DNA of 64,000 bases from Planctomycetota bacterium (GTDB lineage: Bacteria; Planctomycetota; B15-G4), in assembly GCA_021604805.1 (NCBI GenBank), contig BQJR01000003.1, positions 434,001-498,000 of the forward strand, written 5' to 3'. Every line of letters begins with the position of its first letter. Within the stretch, counting starts at the first letter, position 1. The notes beneath the pieces were generated by a model. The model saw nothing but the letters and a program-made list of their open reading frames with translations. It was not told the origin of the DNA and did no database searches. Shown here piece after piece: positions 36,936-45,845 of this stretch. Position numbers and translations under genes: made by a program.

Positions 36936-37571
36936 ATGACCGACGACGCGCAGGACAACACGCCGCGTGCCTATTACCCCGTGCCCTATGTCATCGAGAA
37001 GACGGGTCGTGGCGAACGCGCCTACGACATCTACAGCCGTCTGCTCGAGGACCGCATCATCTTCATCGGCACGGCCATCGATGACCACGTGGCCAACGCT
37101 GTCGTCGCGCAGCTGCTGTTCCTCGAGAAGGAGAACCGCAGCCAGGACGTGAACATCTACCTGAACTCGCCGGGTGGTTCGGTCACGGCCGGCCTCGCGA
37201 TGTACGACGCGATGCAACACGTGTCCTGCGACGTGTCGACCTTCTGCATCGGTCAGGCCGCGAGCATGGGCGCCGTGTTGTTGACCGCCGGCACCAAGGG
37301 CAAGCGTCACATCCTGCCGCACTCGCGCGTGATGATTCACCAGCCCTGGGGCGGCGCCGGCGGCACCGCAGCCGACATCCGCATCCAGACCGACGAGATC
37401 GTGAAGATGAAGCACGACCTCAACATGATCCTCGCCACGCACAGCGGTCAGGACCTCAAGAAGGTCGAGAAGGACACCGATCGCGACACCTACCTATCCG
37501 CTGCCGAAGCGGTGGAGTACGGTCTGGTCGACGAGATCATCAACCCGCTCGAGAAGGGCAAGAACGTCTGA
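36936..37571 (+). CDS. clpP: ATP-dependent Clp protease proteolytic subunit
   Basis: This 211-residue serine peptidase forms the tetradecameric barrel used by ClpX or ClpA. The catalytic Ser is in [11 protein letters not shown], His in [10 protein letters not shown], and Asp in EKDTDRD. The N-terminal processing and axial loop region ([19 protein letters not shown]) and the ClpX-docking pockets are of normal length. ACGGAG precedes ATG 36936 by eight bases. It lies between tig and clpX; a weak hairpin (TGCCTG/CAGGCA) in the 49 bases before clpX may reduce read-through. Confidence 0.97.
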   Translation: MTDDAQDNTPRAYYPVPYVIEKTGRGERAYDIYSRLLEDRIIFIGTAIDDHVANAVVAQLLFLEKENRSQDVNIYLNSPGGSVTAGLAMYDAMQHVSCDVSTFCIGQAASMGAVLLTAGTKGKRHILPHSRVMIHQPWGGAGGTAADIRIQTDEIVKMKHDLNMILATHSGQDLKKVEKDTDRDTYLSAAEAVEYGLVDEIINPLEKGKNV

Positions 37572-37620
37572 GTTCGCCCTCTTGCCTGCGCGTCAGGCAC
37601 CCCCACACGCACGGAATCAG

Positions 37621-38970
37621 ATGAGCAAGGACGAGGGCCGGCCCCACGACGAGCGTTGCACCTTCTGTTCGAAGGGACGCCGGCAGGTCCGCAACCTGAT
37701 CGCGGGCCCGCCCGGGATCTACATCTGCAACGAGTGTGTCGAGCTGTGCAACACGATCCTCGTGGAGCATCAGTCGGGGGCGCCTGCGCCGGGCACGCCG
37801 AGCCTCTCGGGCGAGCCGGGCGCGCGCGAACGCGACGACGTCGCGCGGGGCAGCGGCACCGACCTGAGCCTGGAACGCCTGCCGCGGCCCTCGGGCATCG
37901 TGGATCTGCTCAACCAGTACGTGATCGCGCAGGACCACGCCAAGAAGGTGCTCGCCGTGGCGGTCTACGCGCACTACCGCCGCATGCTCGCGCGCCAGCA
38001 AGACAGCACCGAGACGAGCGGCGTCGAGATCGAGAAGAGCAACATCCTGTTCGTGGGCCCCACCGGCTCCGGCAAGACGCTGCTCGCGCGCACCTTGGCG
38101 CGCATCCTCGACGTGCCCTTCGCCATCGCCGACGCGACCACGCTCACCGAAGCGGGCTACGTGGGCGAAGACGTGGAGAACATCATCCTGAAGCTCGTGC
38201 AAGCCGCCGACTACAACGTGGCGCGCGCGCAGCAAGGCATCATCTTCATCGACGAGATCGACAAGGTCTCGCGCACCACGAGCAACGTCTCGATCACGCG
38301 CGACGTGTCGGGCGAGGGCGTGCAGCAAGCGCTGCTCAAGTTGCTCGAGGGCTCGGTCGCGAACGTGCCGCCGCAGGGCGGTCGCAAGCATCCCGAACAG
38401 CAGTACATCCAGGTCGACACGCGCGACATCCTGTTCATCGCCGGCGGCACCTTCGCGGGCATCGAAGAGATCGTGAGTCGACGCATCGGTGGCGGCGCGA
38501 TCGGCTTCGGCGACGGCACCCGCAACGACGACGCCGCGCGCGAGGCGAACCGTCTCATCGCCCAGGTCACGAGCGAAGACCTCGTGGAGTACGGCTTGAT
38601 CCCCGAGTTCGTCGGGCGCATGCCGATCGTGGCGCCGCTGGCTTCGCTCAGCGTGTCCGAGTTGGTGCGCACGCTCACCGAGCCGCGCAACGCGCTGATC
38701 CGTCAGTACCAAGCGCTCTTCGCGCTGGAGGGTTGCGAGCTCGAGTTCACTCCCGAGGCACTCGAAGAGATCGCGCGCTCGGCGCTCAAGCTCAAGACCG
38801 GCGTGCGCGCCGCGCGTTCGATCATCGAGGCGCGCATGCTCGACGTGACTTACAACCTGCCCGAGCGTGGCAGCGACCTGCGCTACGTGGTCACGCCGGG
38901 CTTCGTGCGCGGCGACGAAGAGATCACGGTCGTCCCGCGCGGAACCGACGTGCAGCGTGAGTCGGCCTGA
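37621..38970 (+). CDS. clpX: ATP-dependent Clp protease ATP-binding subunit ClpX
   Basis: This 449-residue AAA+ unfoldase delivers substrates to ClpP. The N-terminal zinc domain has CTFC and CNECVELC. Walker A is GPTGSGKTLLA, Walker B IIFIDEIDK, the pore loop GYVGED, and sensor 2 TGVRAAR. The ClpP-binding loop carries IGF (GGAIGFGDG), in agreement with the clpP gene next door. Compared with typical ClpX the linker after the zinc domain is long and rich in Pro, Gly and Ala (residues 56-90). Start ATG 37621. Confidence 0.97.
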   Translation: MSKDEGRPHDERCTFCSKGRRQVRNLIAGPPGIYICNECVELCNTILVEHQSGAPAPGTPSLSGEPGARERDDVARGSGTDLSLERLPRPSGIVDLLNQYVIAQDHAKKVLAVAVYAHYRRMLARQQDSTETSGVEIEKSNILFVGPTGSGKTLLARTLARILDVPFAIADATTLTEAGYVGEDVENIILKLVQAADYNVARAQQGIIFIDEIDKVSRTTSNVSITRDVSGEGVQQALLKLLEGSVANVPPQGGRKHPEQQYIQVDTRDILFIAGGTFAGIEEIVSRRIGGGAIGFGDGTRNDDAAREANRLIAQVTSEDLVEYGLIPEFVGRMPIVAPLASLSVSELVRTLTEPRNALIRQYQALFALEGCELEFTPEALEEIARSALKLKTGVRAARSIIEARMLDVTYNLPERGSDLRYVVTPGFVRGDEEITVVPRGTDVQRESA

Positions 38971-40057
38971 GTCGCCGAAGTCGGGTGCTGATGCGACACG
39001 CCCCGCGCCGTCGCCACCCAGCGCGCCCGATCCGCGCCCCGCGCTGACCGACCTCCCGCTCGACGACTTCGACGTGCTCGCCGAGCTCCCCGGCGCGCGC
39101 AAGTTCACGCCGAAGCAGATCCGCGCCTGGGTCTGGCAGCGCGGCGCGCGCAACGTGGACGCGATGACGGACCTCAGCAAGCCGTTGCGCGCCGCGCTCA
39201 ACGAGCGCTACCGCGTGCGACGCAGCGCGCTGTCGTCCACGCACCCTTCCAACGACGGCACACTCGGCGTGCTCTCGCGCCTCGACGACGGGGAAGTCAT
39301 CGAGTCGGTGAGCATTCCCGAAGAGCGTCGCCACACGCTGTGCCTTTCGAGCCAGGTGGGCTGCGCCGTGCGCTGCAGCTTCTGTGCGAGCGGGCAACAG
39401 GGCGTGACGCGCAACTTGAGCGCCGGCGAGATCCTGGAGCAGATCCTGCTCGTGCGCGAGCTGCGCCCCGAGCTGCCGCTGAGCAACTACGTGTTCATGG
39501 GTTCGGGTGAGCCCACACACAACTTGGCGAACGTGCTCGCCGCGATCCGCGTGATGAATGCCGACGAGGGCCTAGGCATCGGCGCACGTCGTATCACGGT
39601 GTCGACCGTGGGCAATCCCGCCGCGCTGACGAAGCTCGCCGAGGAACCGATCCCCTTCCACGTGGCGCTCAGCCTGCACTCCCCCGAAGACGCGCAACGC
39701 GAACAACTCATGCCGGGCTTGGGTCGCTCCGACCTGCGCGCGAGCTTGGCCGCCGCACGCGAACGCTTCGAGCGCAATCACCGCCGGCTCACCATCGAGG
39801 TCGCCGTGATGGCCGGTGTGAACGACGACACGCGCACCGGTCACGCGCTCATCGAACTGCTGCGCGGCTATCCGGCCATCGTGAACCTGATCCCGTGGAA
39901 CCCGGTGGACGGCCTCCCCCACCGCGCCCCCGAAGCCGCTAAGGTCGACGCGCTCGCCGATCAACTCGGCGCTGCGGGGCTCACGACCACCGTGCGCCGT
40001 CCGCGTGGTCAAGACGTGGGCGTGGCCTGCGGACAACTCCGCCGCCACGCGCACTGA
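38957..40057 (+). CDS. rlmN: 23S rRNA (adenine2503-C2)-methyltransferase (RlmN)
   Basis: This radical SAM enzyme methylates A2503 of 23S rRNA (and usually A37 of some tRNAs). The [4Fe-4S] motif is CAVRCSFC, preceded by the methyl-carrying region TLCLSSQVG. FMGSGEPTHN, LALSLHSPED-like and NLIPWNPV are family segments, and the C-terminal catalytic cysteine is in VACGQLR. I place the start at GTG 38957, overlapping clpX by 14 bases; the first 35 residues up to LTDLP are Pro/Ala-rich and a later start cannot be excluded. It ends convergently toward the anti-sigma gene. Confidence 0.93.
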   Translation: MSRPESPKSGADATRPAPSPPSAPDPRPALTDLPLDDFDVLAELPGARKFTPKQIRAWVWQRGARNVDAMTDLSKPLRAALNERYRVRRSALSSTHPSNDGTLGVLSRLDDGEVIESVSIPEERRHTLCLSSQVGCAVRCSFCASGQQGVTRNLSAGEILEQILLVRELRPELPLSNYVFMGSGEPTHNLANVLAAIRVMNADEGLGIGARRITVSTVGNPAALTKLAEEPIPFHVALSLHSPEDAQREQLMPGLGRSDLRASLAAARERFERNHRRLTIEVAVMAGVNDDTRTGHALIELLRGYPAIVNLIPWNPVDGLPHRAPEAAKVDALADQLGAAGLTTTVRRPRGQDVGVACGQLRRHAH

Positions 40058-40078
40058 CGCTCGCGTCCAACTTCGGGC

Positions 40079-40117
40079 TGCGCGACGCGTCTCTCGAGTG
40101 CGCGTTGCGCGACGCGT
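40079..40117. repeat. Direct repeat TGCGCGACGCGT between convergent genes
   Basis: TGCGCGACGCGT occurs at 40079-40090 and again at 40106-40117. CTCTCGAG (40091-40098) and its complement CTCGAGAG (40148-40155) flank the second half, so the region can fold and may serve as terminator for rlmN and the anti-sigma gene. Confidence 0.4.
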
Positions 40118-40172
40118 GACTCAACCTTCGCGCTGCGCGCCCTCACGCTCGAGAGCGCGACGAGCGCCGGAC

Positions 40173-40895
40173 TCAACGCCCGCGCGGCAGCGACTCGACC
40201 GTGATCGTGGTCTGGAGCTCACCGAGCTCCACGTGCGCATCGACGCCGCAAGCCTTGAGCGCCTCGTTCATCTGCATCTCGAGCGTGTTCGGCGGCTCGG
40301 CGGCCTGGCCCGGCTCAGGCTGCGAAACGATGCGCGGCCCGGGGAACACGAAGCGCCGACCGTTGGGGTTGCGCGTGCCGGAGAGCATGGGTTGCATGGG
40401 CTGCAGGTTCTGTGGGCGCGACGACACGCCGGCGTCGGAGGCGTTCGAACCCGCGTCGTGCTGCTGGAGCAAGCCGCCGATGTCGGGGTTGGCGACCGTC
40501 TGCCCCCCCTCGAAGTAGAGCTGCGCAGCGAGCGCCACGAGCAGCAAGGCCGCGGCAGCACTCAGTGCGGGGATCAAGCGCAACGGCGCGCGCCGCGCCG
40601 CGCGAGGGAGTTCGGCGGCCGGACCCTCTTCGCCCACGGCGATGCGCGCCATGACCTCTTCGGTGAAGCCGTCGAGGATGCCCTCGGGCAGACGCTCTTC
40701 AGCGACCACGCCCAGGATCGCGCGGCTCTCGGCGAGCGCGCGGTACTCACGGAAGCAGCTCAGGCAGGTGGCCAGGTGCTCGTCGACTTGCTTCTCGAGT
40801 TTGGGCTCGAGATCGCGTCCCACGTGCAGCGGGAGCTTGTCGCGGATGGTTCGGCAGGTGTCTCGGAACATGATCGACATGGGAGGTGGTGTCAT
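40173..40895 (-). CDS. Anti-sigma factor with zinc-finger domain
   Basis: The product has 240 residues. The cytoplasmic N-terminal zf-HC2/ZAS domain has the pattern HLATCLSC (His-x3-Cys-x2-Cys) following Cys14 and a helix DLEPKLEKQVDEHL. It binds and holds back the sigma factor. One TM helix follows (LIPALSAAAALLLVALAAQLYF, about residues 105-126), then a periplasmic Gln/Pro-rich domain. ATG 40895 overlaps the sigma stop as ATGA, so the two are made in a fixed ratio. Release would come through proteolysis or zinc-site change; the signal is unknown. Confidence 0.88.
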   Translation of the reverse strand: MTPPPMSIMFRDTCRTIRDKLPLHVGRDLEPKLEKQVDEHLATCLSCFREYRALAESRAILGVVAEERLPEGILDGFTEEVMARIAVGEEGPAAELPRAARRAPLRLIPALSAAAALLLVALAAQLYFEGGQTVANPDIGGLLQQHDAGSNASDAGVSSRPQNLQPMQPMLSGTRNPNGRRFVFPGPRIVSQPEPGQAAEPPNTLEMQMNEALKACGVDAHVELGELQTTITVESLPRGR

Positions 40896-41542
40896 CGAAC
40901 GTCGGCTGTCTGGAGGTGCGGGGCGGCTGCCCCATCAGGATCATCGTTGTCGCTGAGTGTGTTGCGTTGCGCGGCGAGACGCAGCTCGAGCTGCTCCCAA
41001 CCCTCGCGGAACTTCTTGCGCGCCACGTGCAGGCGCCAGCGCACGGTGGCATGCGTGATACCGGTGATGTCGGAGATCTGCTTGGAGGACAGGCCTTCGA
41101 GGTCGCGCAACGCGAGCACCGTGCGGTACTTCTCGTCGAGGGTCTGCATCACGAGGTGCACCTTGCGGGTCATCTCGCGCGCGGTCTCGTCGTGTCCGGG
41201 CTCCTGGCCTGTGCTCTCGTCGGGGAGCGTCTCGCGCATCACGTCGATGTCAGCACCCTTGTGACGCTTGTTGCGGCGCAGGTGATCGATGGCGAGGTTC
41301 ACGCAGATGCGGTAGAGCCAAGTGGTGAACGCCATCGAGAAGTCGAAGCGCTCGAGCGCGCGCCACACGCGCATGAAGGCTTCCTGGGCGACGTCACGGC
41401 TGGCGTCGGCGTCGCCGAGCACACGATAGGCCGCCCAGAAGGCGCGCTGCTCATGACGCTTGACCAAGCCGGCGAAGGCCTCCGTGCTGCCGTCGAGGCA
41501 AGCGCGGATCAACTCGTGGTCGTCGCGGGTGGCTTGGTTCAT
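40892..41542 (-). CDS. ECF-type (group 4) RNA polymerase sigma factor
   Basis: The product has 216 residues. Region 2 is DVAQEAFMRVWRALERFDFSMAFTTWLYRICVNLAIDHLRR (residues about 50-90), with the -10 recognition helix. Region 4 is LDEKYRTVLALRDLEGLSSKQISDITGITHATVRWRLHVARKKF. A charged linker and an Ala/Gln-rich tail are present. It is translationally coupled to the anti-sigma factor. No AGGAGG-like site precedes the ATG; instead two tandem copies of a 17-base sequence adjoin the start codon. Autoregulation of the pair is usual for such sigma factors but no promoter could be identified with confidence. Confidence 0.92.
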   Translation of the reverse strand: MNQATRDDHELIRACLDGSTEAFAGLVKRHEQRAFWAAYRVLGDADASRDVAQEAFMRVWRALERFDFSMAFTTWLYRICVNLAIDHLRRNKRHKGADIDVMRETLPDESTGQEPGHDETAREMTRKVHLVMQTLDEKYRTVLALRDLEGLSSKQISDITGITHATVRWRLHVARKKFREGWEQLELRLAAQRNTLSDNDDPDGAAAPHLQTADVR

Positions 41543-41543
41543 G

Positions 41544-41577
41544 GGGCTCGGGAAGTCGTCGGGCTCGGGGAGTCGTC
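41544..41577 (-). repeat. 17-base tandem duplication adjoining the sigma factor start codon
   Basis: GGGCTCGGGAAGTCGTC (41544-41560) is repeated with one change at 41561-41577. It occupies the 5' untranslated region right next to the ATG at 41542, in the place where a ribosome site would be. The rest of the gap to accA shows no gene. Confidence 0.75.
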
Positions 41578-41747
41578 GAAAAGCAACACGTGCTGGGCTC
41601 GGGCGCTTGGCGCCTCCTACGCATCATCGGTTCAGGGTGATGGGTGCTGCAGACCCAGACCACGGCCAAACCGCCCAGCCTGCTGTCACGGAGACCTGCG
41701 CCTGGGGTGCCGGAGGGCCTCAGCCCGGGTCGACGCCAGCCGGGGGA

Positions 41748-42758
41748 TCAGCGCCGCGCGGGGCGACGACCCTCACCATACTGCCCTAGCTTCCGGTATT
41801 TGGCCCGGCGGGCGGCCATCAGCTCGTCGACGGACATCGCGGAAAGCTCCGCGAAATGGCGCTCGACGGCCTCTCCGAGGATCTCAGCCGCGCGGGCCTT
41901 GTCGCGGTGGGCCCCACCTAGGGGCTCGGGCAGAATCTCGTCGGCGACACCCAGGTCGGCCAGCGAGGTGGTGGAGAGCTTGAGCGCGCTGGCGGCCTCT
42001 TCGGCGCGGCTGCCGTCCTTCCAGAGGATCGAAGCGCAGCCCTCGGGCGTGATCACGGAGTAATAGGAGTTCTCGAGCACCATCAGGCGATCGCAGACGC
42101 CGATGCCGAGCGCTCCGCCGCTGCCCCCCTCGCCGATCACCACCGAGACCACCGGCACGCGCAGCGCAGCCATCTCGAGAATCGCCCAAGCAATCGCGCC
42201 GGCCTGGCCGCGCTCTTCAGCTTCCAACCCGGGGTAGGCGCCCGGCGTGTTGATCAGCGTGAGCACCGGCAGCCCAAGGCGCTCGGCGAGCTTCATGGCG
42301 CGCTGAGCCTTGCGGTAACCCTCGGGATGCGCGCAGCCCCAGTTGCACGCGATGCGCTCCTTGGTCGTGCGACCCTTGCGATGCGCGACGAGCAGCAGCT
42401 TGCGGTCGCCGAGCGTGGCGAGCGCGGTCAGGATCGCGCGGTCGTCGCCGAAGGTGCGATCACCGTGGAGCTCGACGAGGTCGGTGAGCAGCGCGTCGGT
42501 GTAGTCCCCCGTGACGGGGCGATCGATGTGCCGCGAGAGCTGGATGCGCTGCCAGACCGTGAGCTCTTCCTGCATGGCGGCCAGGCGTTCGTCGCGCTCG
42601 CCCTCGAGCTTCTCGATCTCGGCGAGCAGCTCGGCGGGTGCGTCGTCACCCTTCTCTGCGAGCTCGTCGGTGAGCTCTTTGAGCTGGATGTCGAGCTCGA
42701 CCACTGGCTTCTCGAAGCTCAGTGCCTGCTTGAGGGGATCGTGCTTGGAGCGTGCCAT
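41748..42758 (-). CDS. accA: Acetyl-CoA carboxylase carboxyltransferase subunit alpha
   Basis: The product has 336 residues. With AccD it transfers carboxyl from biotin to acetyl-CoA, the first committed step of fatty acid synthesis. The N-terminal helical segment (residues 1-75) precedes the crotonase-like carboxyltransferase core. The core contains RPVTGDYTDALLTDLVELHGDR, INTPGAYPGLEAEERGQAGAIA and VIGEGGSGGALGIGVCDR, whose glycine-rich turns bind biotin and CoA, and SYYSVITPEGCASILWKD. Length is normal. No accD is in the window. Divergent to purL with a gap of about 175 bases. Confidence 0.96.
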   Translation of the reverse strand: MARSKHDPLKQALSFEKPVVELDIQLKELTDELAEKGDDAPAELLAEIEKLEGERDERLAAMQEELTVWQRIQLSRHIDRPVTGDYTDALLTDLVELHGDRTFGDDRAILTALATLGDRKLLLVAHRKGRTTKERIACNWGCAHPEGYRKAQRAMKLAERLGLPVLTLINTPGAYPGLEAEERGQAGAIAWAILEMAALRVPVVSVVIGEGGSGGALGIGVCDRLMVLENSYYSVITPEGCASILWKDGSRAEEAASALKLSTTSLADLGVADEILPEPLGGAHRDKARAAEILGEAVERHFAELSAMSVDELMAARRAKYRKLGQYGEGRRPARR

Positions 42759-42932
42759 GGAGCGCGGATCCTACCGCGTTGGGGGCTGGGCTTCGAGCGC
42801 GCTGGCTGGGCGCTCGACGGAGGTCCCTCGGGACTGCGGCGAGGCGACCGCAACGCTCGCTTCCGCGCGCTGGGCCGCGCGCGCTCGGGTCGCTAGAATC
42901 GGCGCTTTTCCCACCTGATCGAGGCATTGCGC

Positions 42933-45845
42933 GTGGAGCACGAGAGCCGGGGCAGCTCGCCCCTCGCCGTCTGCATCGAGGTCGGCATCCGCCCCGGGCG
43001 CAAGGATGTCCTGGCTGCGCGACTGGCAAACGCGGCTCAGCGCGCCGGATTGCGTCTGCCCGACGGCCTTTCCACGCGACGCGGCTGGTCGCTGAACGTG
43101 CAAGGTGATCGCGCCCAGGCCGAGCGGCTCGCTCAACGCCTGCTCGCCGACCCCGTGATGAACACCTTTGTCGTGCGGCTGCCGAGCGAGTCGCCGGCCG
43201 AGCCCGACACGCGCCGCCTCGAGGTCATGCGGCGCGCCGGCGTGATGGACCCGAGCGCGCGCAGCGTCACGCGCGCAGCCGCCGCGCTGGGCGTCACGAT
43301 CAGCGACGTGCGCAGCTGGCAAGCCTACGTGCTCCCCGGCGATCCCAGCGACGAGCTGCTCGAGCAACTCGGGTACGGCTGGTTGGCCAACGAGATCGTG
43401 GAGGAAGTGCGCGTCGACCCGGAGCAAGGTGTGGCGCCCGCACCCACGCTGCCCGACACGCCGCACCCGCGCACGGTGATCCCGCTGCGCGACGCGAACG
43501 ACGCCGAGCTGCAACGTCTCTCCGAGGAGGGCGTGCTCGCGCTCGACCTCGTGGAGATGCGCACGGTGCAAGCGCACTTCCGCAGCGAGCAGCGCGACCC
43601 CACCGACCTCGAGCTCGAAACCATCGCGCAGACCTGGAGCGAGCACTGCAAGCACAAGACGCTCACGGGTCTCGTCGACTACGAAGGCGAACGCTGGGAC
43701 AACCTGCTCAAGAGCACCATCGCGCGCGCCACGCACGAACTGGATCGCGACTTCTGCGTGTCCGTGTTCGTGGACAACGCCGGCGTCGTGAAGTTCGACG
43801 ACGAACACCACCTCACCTTCAAGGTGGAGACGCACAACCACCCGTCGGCGCTCGAGCCTTACGGCGGCGCGGGCACAGGCCTCGGCGGCGTGATCCGCGA
43901 CACCATGGGCACTGGCCTCGGCGCGAAACCGATCGTGTCCACCGACGTGTTCTGCTTCGGCCCGCACGACCTGCCCGCGGCCGACTTGCCGCCCGGCTGC
44001 CAACACCCGTCGCGCATCATGGAAGGCGTGGTGCACGGCGTGCGCGACTACGGCAACCGCATGGGCATCCCCACCGTGAACGGCGCGGTGTTCTTCGACG
44101 AGCGCTACGTGGCCAACCCGTTGGTCTACGCAGGCAGCGTGGGCTTGATCCCGGCCGGCATGGTCGAGAAAGCCGCGCGCCCCGGCGACCTGGTGGTCGT
44201 GCTCGGCGGCGCCACCGGCCGCGACGGCATTCACGGCGCCACCTTCTCGAGCCTCGAACTGCACGACGAATCGGAAACCATGTCGTCGGGTGCGGTGCAG
44301 ATCGGCAACGCCATCGAAGAGAAGCAGATGCTCGACGTGCTGCTCGCCGCGCGCGACCGCGGGCTCTACAGCGGCATCACCGACTGCGGCGCGGGCGGGC
44401 TGAGTTCGGCCGTCGGCGAGATGGGCGAGTTGATCGGCGCCGAGGTGCACCTCGAACGCGTGCCGCTCAAGTACCACGGCCTCAGCTACACCGAGATCTG
44501 GATCAGCGAAGCACAGGAACGCATGGTCGTGTCGGTGCCGCCGGAACACGAGGCCGAGCTGCTCGCGCTCTTCGCGTCCGAGGACGTGCCCGCCACGGTG
44601 ATCGGCACGTTCACGAACGACAAGCGTCTGCGCGCGCACTTCCACGGCGAAGAGGTCATGAACCTCTCGATGGAGTTCCTGCACGACGGCTTGCCGCAGC
44701 AGGAACGCCAAGCCACGCGCCGCGTGCGCGACACGCGCGACCCCGCGCCGCTCGCCGCCGGCACACACGGCGCGATGCTCAAGCGCATCCTGGCCGCGCC
44801 CAACGTGGCGAGCAAAGCCTGGGTCGTGCGTCAGTACGATCACGAAGTGCAGTGCGGCTCGGTGATCAAACCCTTCGTGGGTCCCGGGCGCGACGGTCCC
44901 AGCGATGGCGCCGTCACCGCGCCGGTGCTGGGGAGTCGACGCGCCTTCGCGCTGGGTTGCGGCCTCGCGCCGTGGGCGGGCGACGTCGATCCTTACCGCA
45001 TGGCGCTGCTCGCCATCGACGAAGCGCTGCGCAACGCGGTGGCGGTCGGCGGTGACCCCGAGCAGACCGCGATCCTCGACAACTTCTCGTGGGGCAACTG
45101 CGAGAAGCCCGACAACCTCGGCGACCTCGTGGAAGCCTGCAAGGCTTGCTACGACGGCGCGATGGCCTTCCGCACCCCGTTCATCTCGGGCAAGGACAGC
45201 CTCAACAACGACTACCGCGTGGGCGACGAAAGCCGCTCGATCCCCCCCACTCTCTTGATCTCCGCGCTCTCGCAGGTCGACGACGCGCACCACGCCTGCA
45301 GCATGGATCTCAAGCAGGCCGAGCACGAGATCGTGCTGGTCGGGAGCAGCGGCACGGAACTCGGCGGCAGTCATCTCGCGCGCTTGCAGGGTGAGTTGGG
45401 AGCCGAGGCGCCGCTGGTCGATCTCGAACGCGCGCCGCGCGTGATGGCCGCCGTGCACGCCGCGATCGAACGCCAACTCGTGGCGGCCTGTCACGATCTG
45501 TCCGAGGGCGGGCTGGCCGTCGCTGCCGCGGAGATGGCCTTCGCCGGTGGGCTCGGCATGGAACTCACGCTCGACGATCTTCCCGTCGACGGAACGCCGG
45601 ACCTCGACCGGCTGCTCTTCGCCGAAGCGCCCACGCGCTTCTTGCTCGAAGTCGAACGCGGGCAGCTCGACGCGCTGCTCAAACAACTGAAGGGCCTGCC
45701 GCACGCCGTGATCGGCGTCGTCAGCAACGACGCGCGACTCAGCATCCGACACGCCGGTTCCGAAGTGATCGACGAAGCGCTCGACGACCTGCGCGCCGCC
45801 TTCCTCGGCACGCTCGACCTCGACGGGGAGCACGACCCGCAATGA
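42933..45845 (+). CDS. purL: Phosphoribosylformylglycinamidine synthase, PurL with fused PurS-like N-terminus
   Basis: The product has 970 residues. Fourth-step purine synthesis: FGAR plus glutamine-derived ammonia and ATP gives FGAM. Residues about 10-85 look like a PurS unit (CIEVGIRPGRKDVLAARLAN), and a second similar unit may follow to residue 170. The synthetase core has QTWSEHCKHKTLTG, VETHNHPSALEPYGGAGTGLGG, ITDCGAGGLSSAVGEMGE and CHDLSEGGLAVAAAEMAF. At 970 residues it is longer than small PurL (about 740) and shorter than the PurL-PurQ fusion (about 1300). GTG 42933 is preferred (GAGG eight bases upstream); TTG 42927 is an alternative. Overlaps purQ by ATGA. Confidence 0.92.
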   Translation: MEHESRGSSPLAVCIEVGIRPGRKDVLAARLANAAQRAGLRLPDGLSTRRGWSLNVQGDRAQAERLAQRLLADPVMNTFVVRLPSESPAEPDTRRLEVMRRAGVMDPSARSVTRAAAALGVTISDVRSWQAYVLPGDPSDELLEQLGYGWLANEIVEEVRVDPEQGVAPAPTLPDTPHPRTVIPLRDANDAELQRLSEEGVLALDLVEMRTVQAHFRSEQRDPTDLELETIAQTWSEHCKHKTLTGLVDYEGERWDNLLKSTIARATHELDRDFCVSVFVDNAGVVKFDDEHHLTFKVETHNHPSALEPYGGAGTGLGGVIRDTMGTGLGAKPIVSTDVFCFGPHDLPAADLPPGCQHPSRIMEGVVHGVRDYGNRMGIPTVNGAVFFDERYVANPLVYAGSVGLIPAGMVEKAARPGDLVVVLGGATGRDGIHGATFSSLELHDESETMSSGAVQIGNAIEEKQMLDVLLAARDRGLYSGITDCGAGGLSSAVGEMGELIGAEVHLERVPLKYHGLSYTEIWISEAQERMVVSVPPEHEAELLALFASEDVPATVIGTFTNDKRLRAHFHGEEVMNLSMEFLHDGLPQQERQATRRVRDTRDPAPLAAGTHGAMLKRILAAPNVASKAWVVRQYDHEVQCGSVIKPFVGPGRDGPSDGAVTAPVLGSRRAFALGCGLAPWAGDVDPYRMALLAIDEALRNAVAVGGDPEQTAILDNFSWGNCEKPDNLGDLVEACKACYDGAMAFRTPFISGKDSLNNDYRVGDESRSIPPTLLISALSQVDDAHHACSMDLKQAEHEIVLVGSSGTELGGSHLARLQGELGAEAPLVDLERAPRVMAAVHAAIERQLVAACHDLSEGGLAVAAAEMAFAGGLGMELTLDDLPVDGTPDLDRLLFAEAPTRFLLEVERGQLDALLKQLKGLPHAVIGVVSNDARLSIRHAGSEVIDEALDDLRAAFLGTLDLDGEHDPQ

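Noticed and set aside
42771..45842. Minus-strand open frame of 1023 codons opposite purL
   Set aside because: It is the reverse of a well-conserved purL and its composition (His, Arg, Val, Glu, Ala-rich) is typical of antisense frames in GC-rich genes. The same holds for the long opposite frames over leuS, the ETF-QO gene, the ATPase and the secretin.
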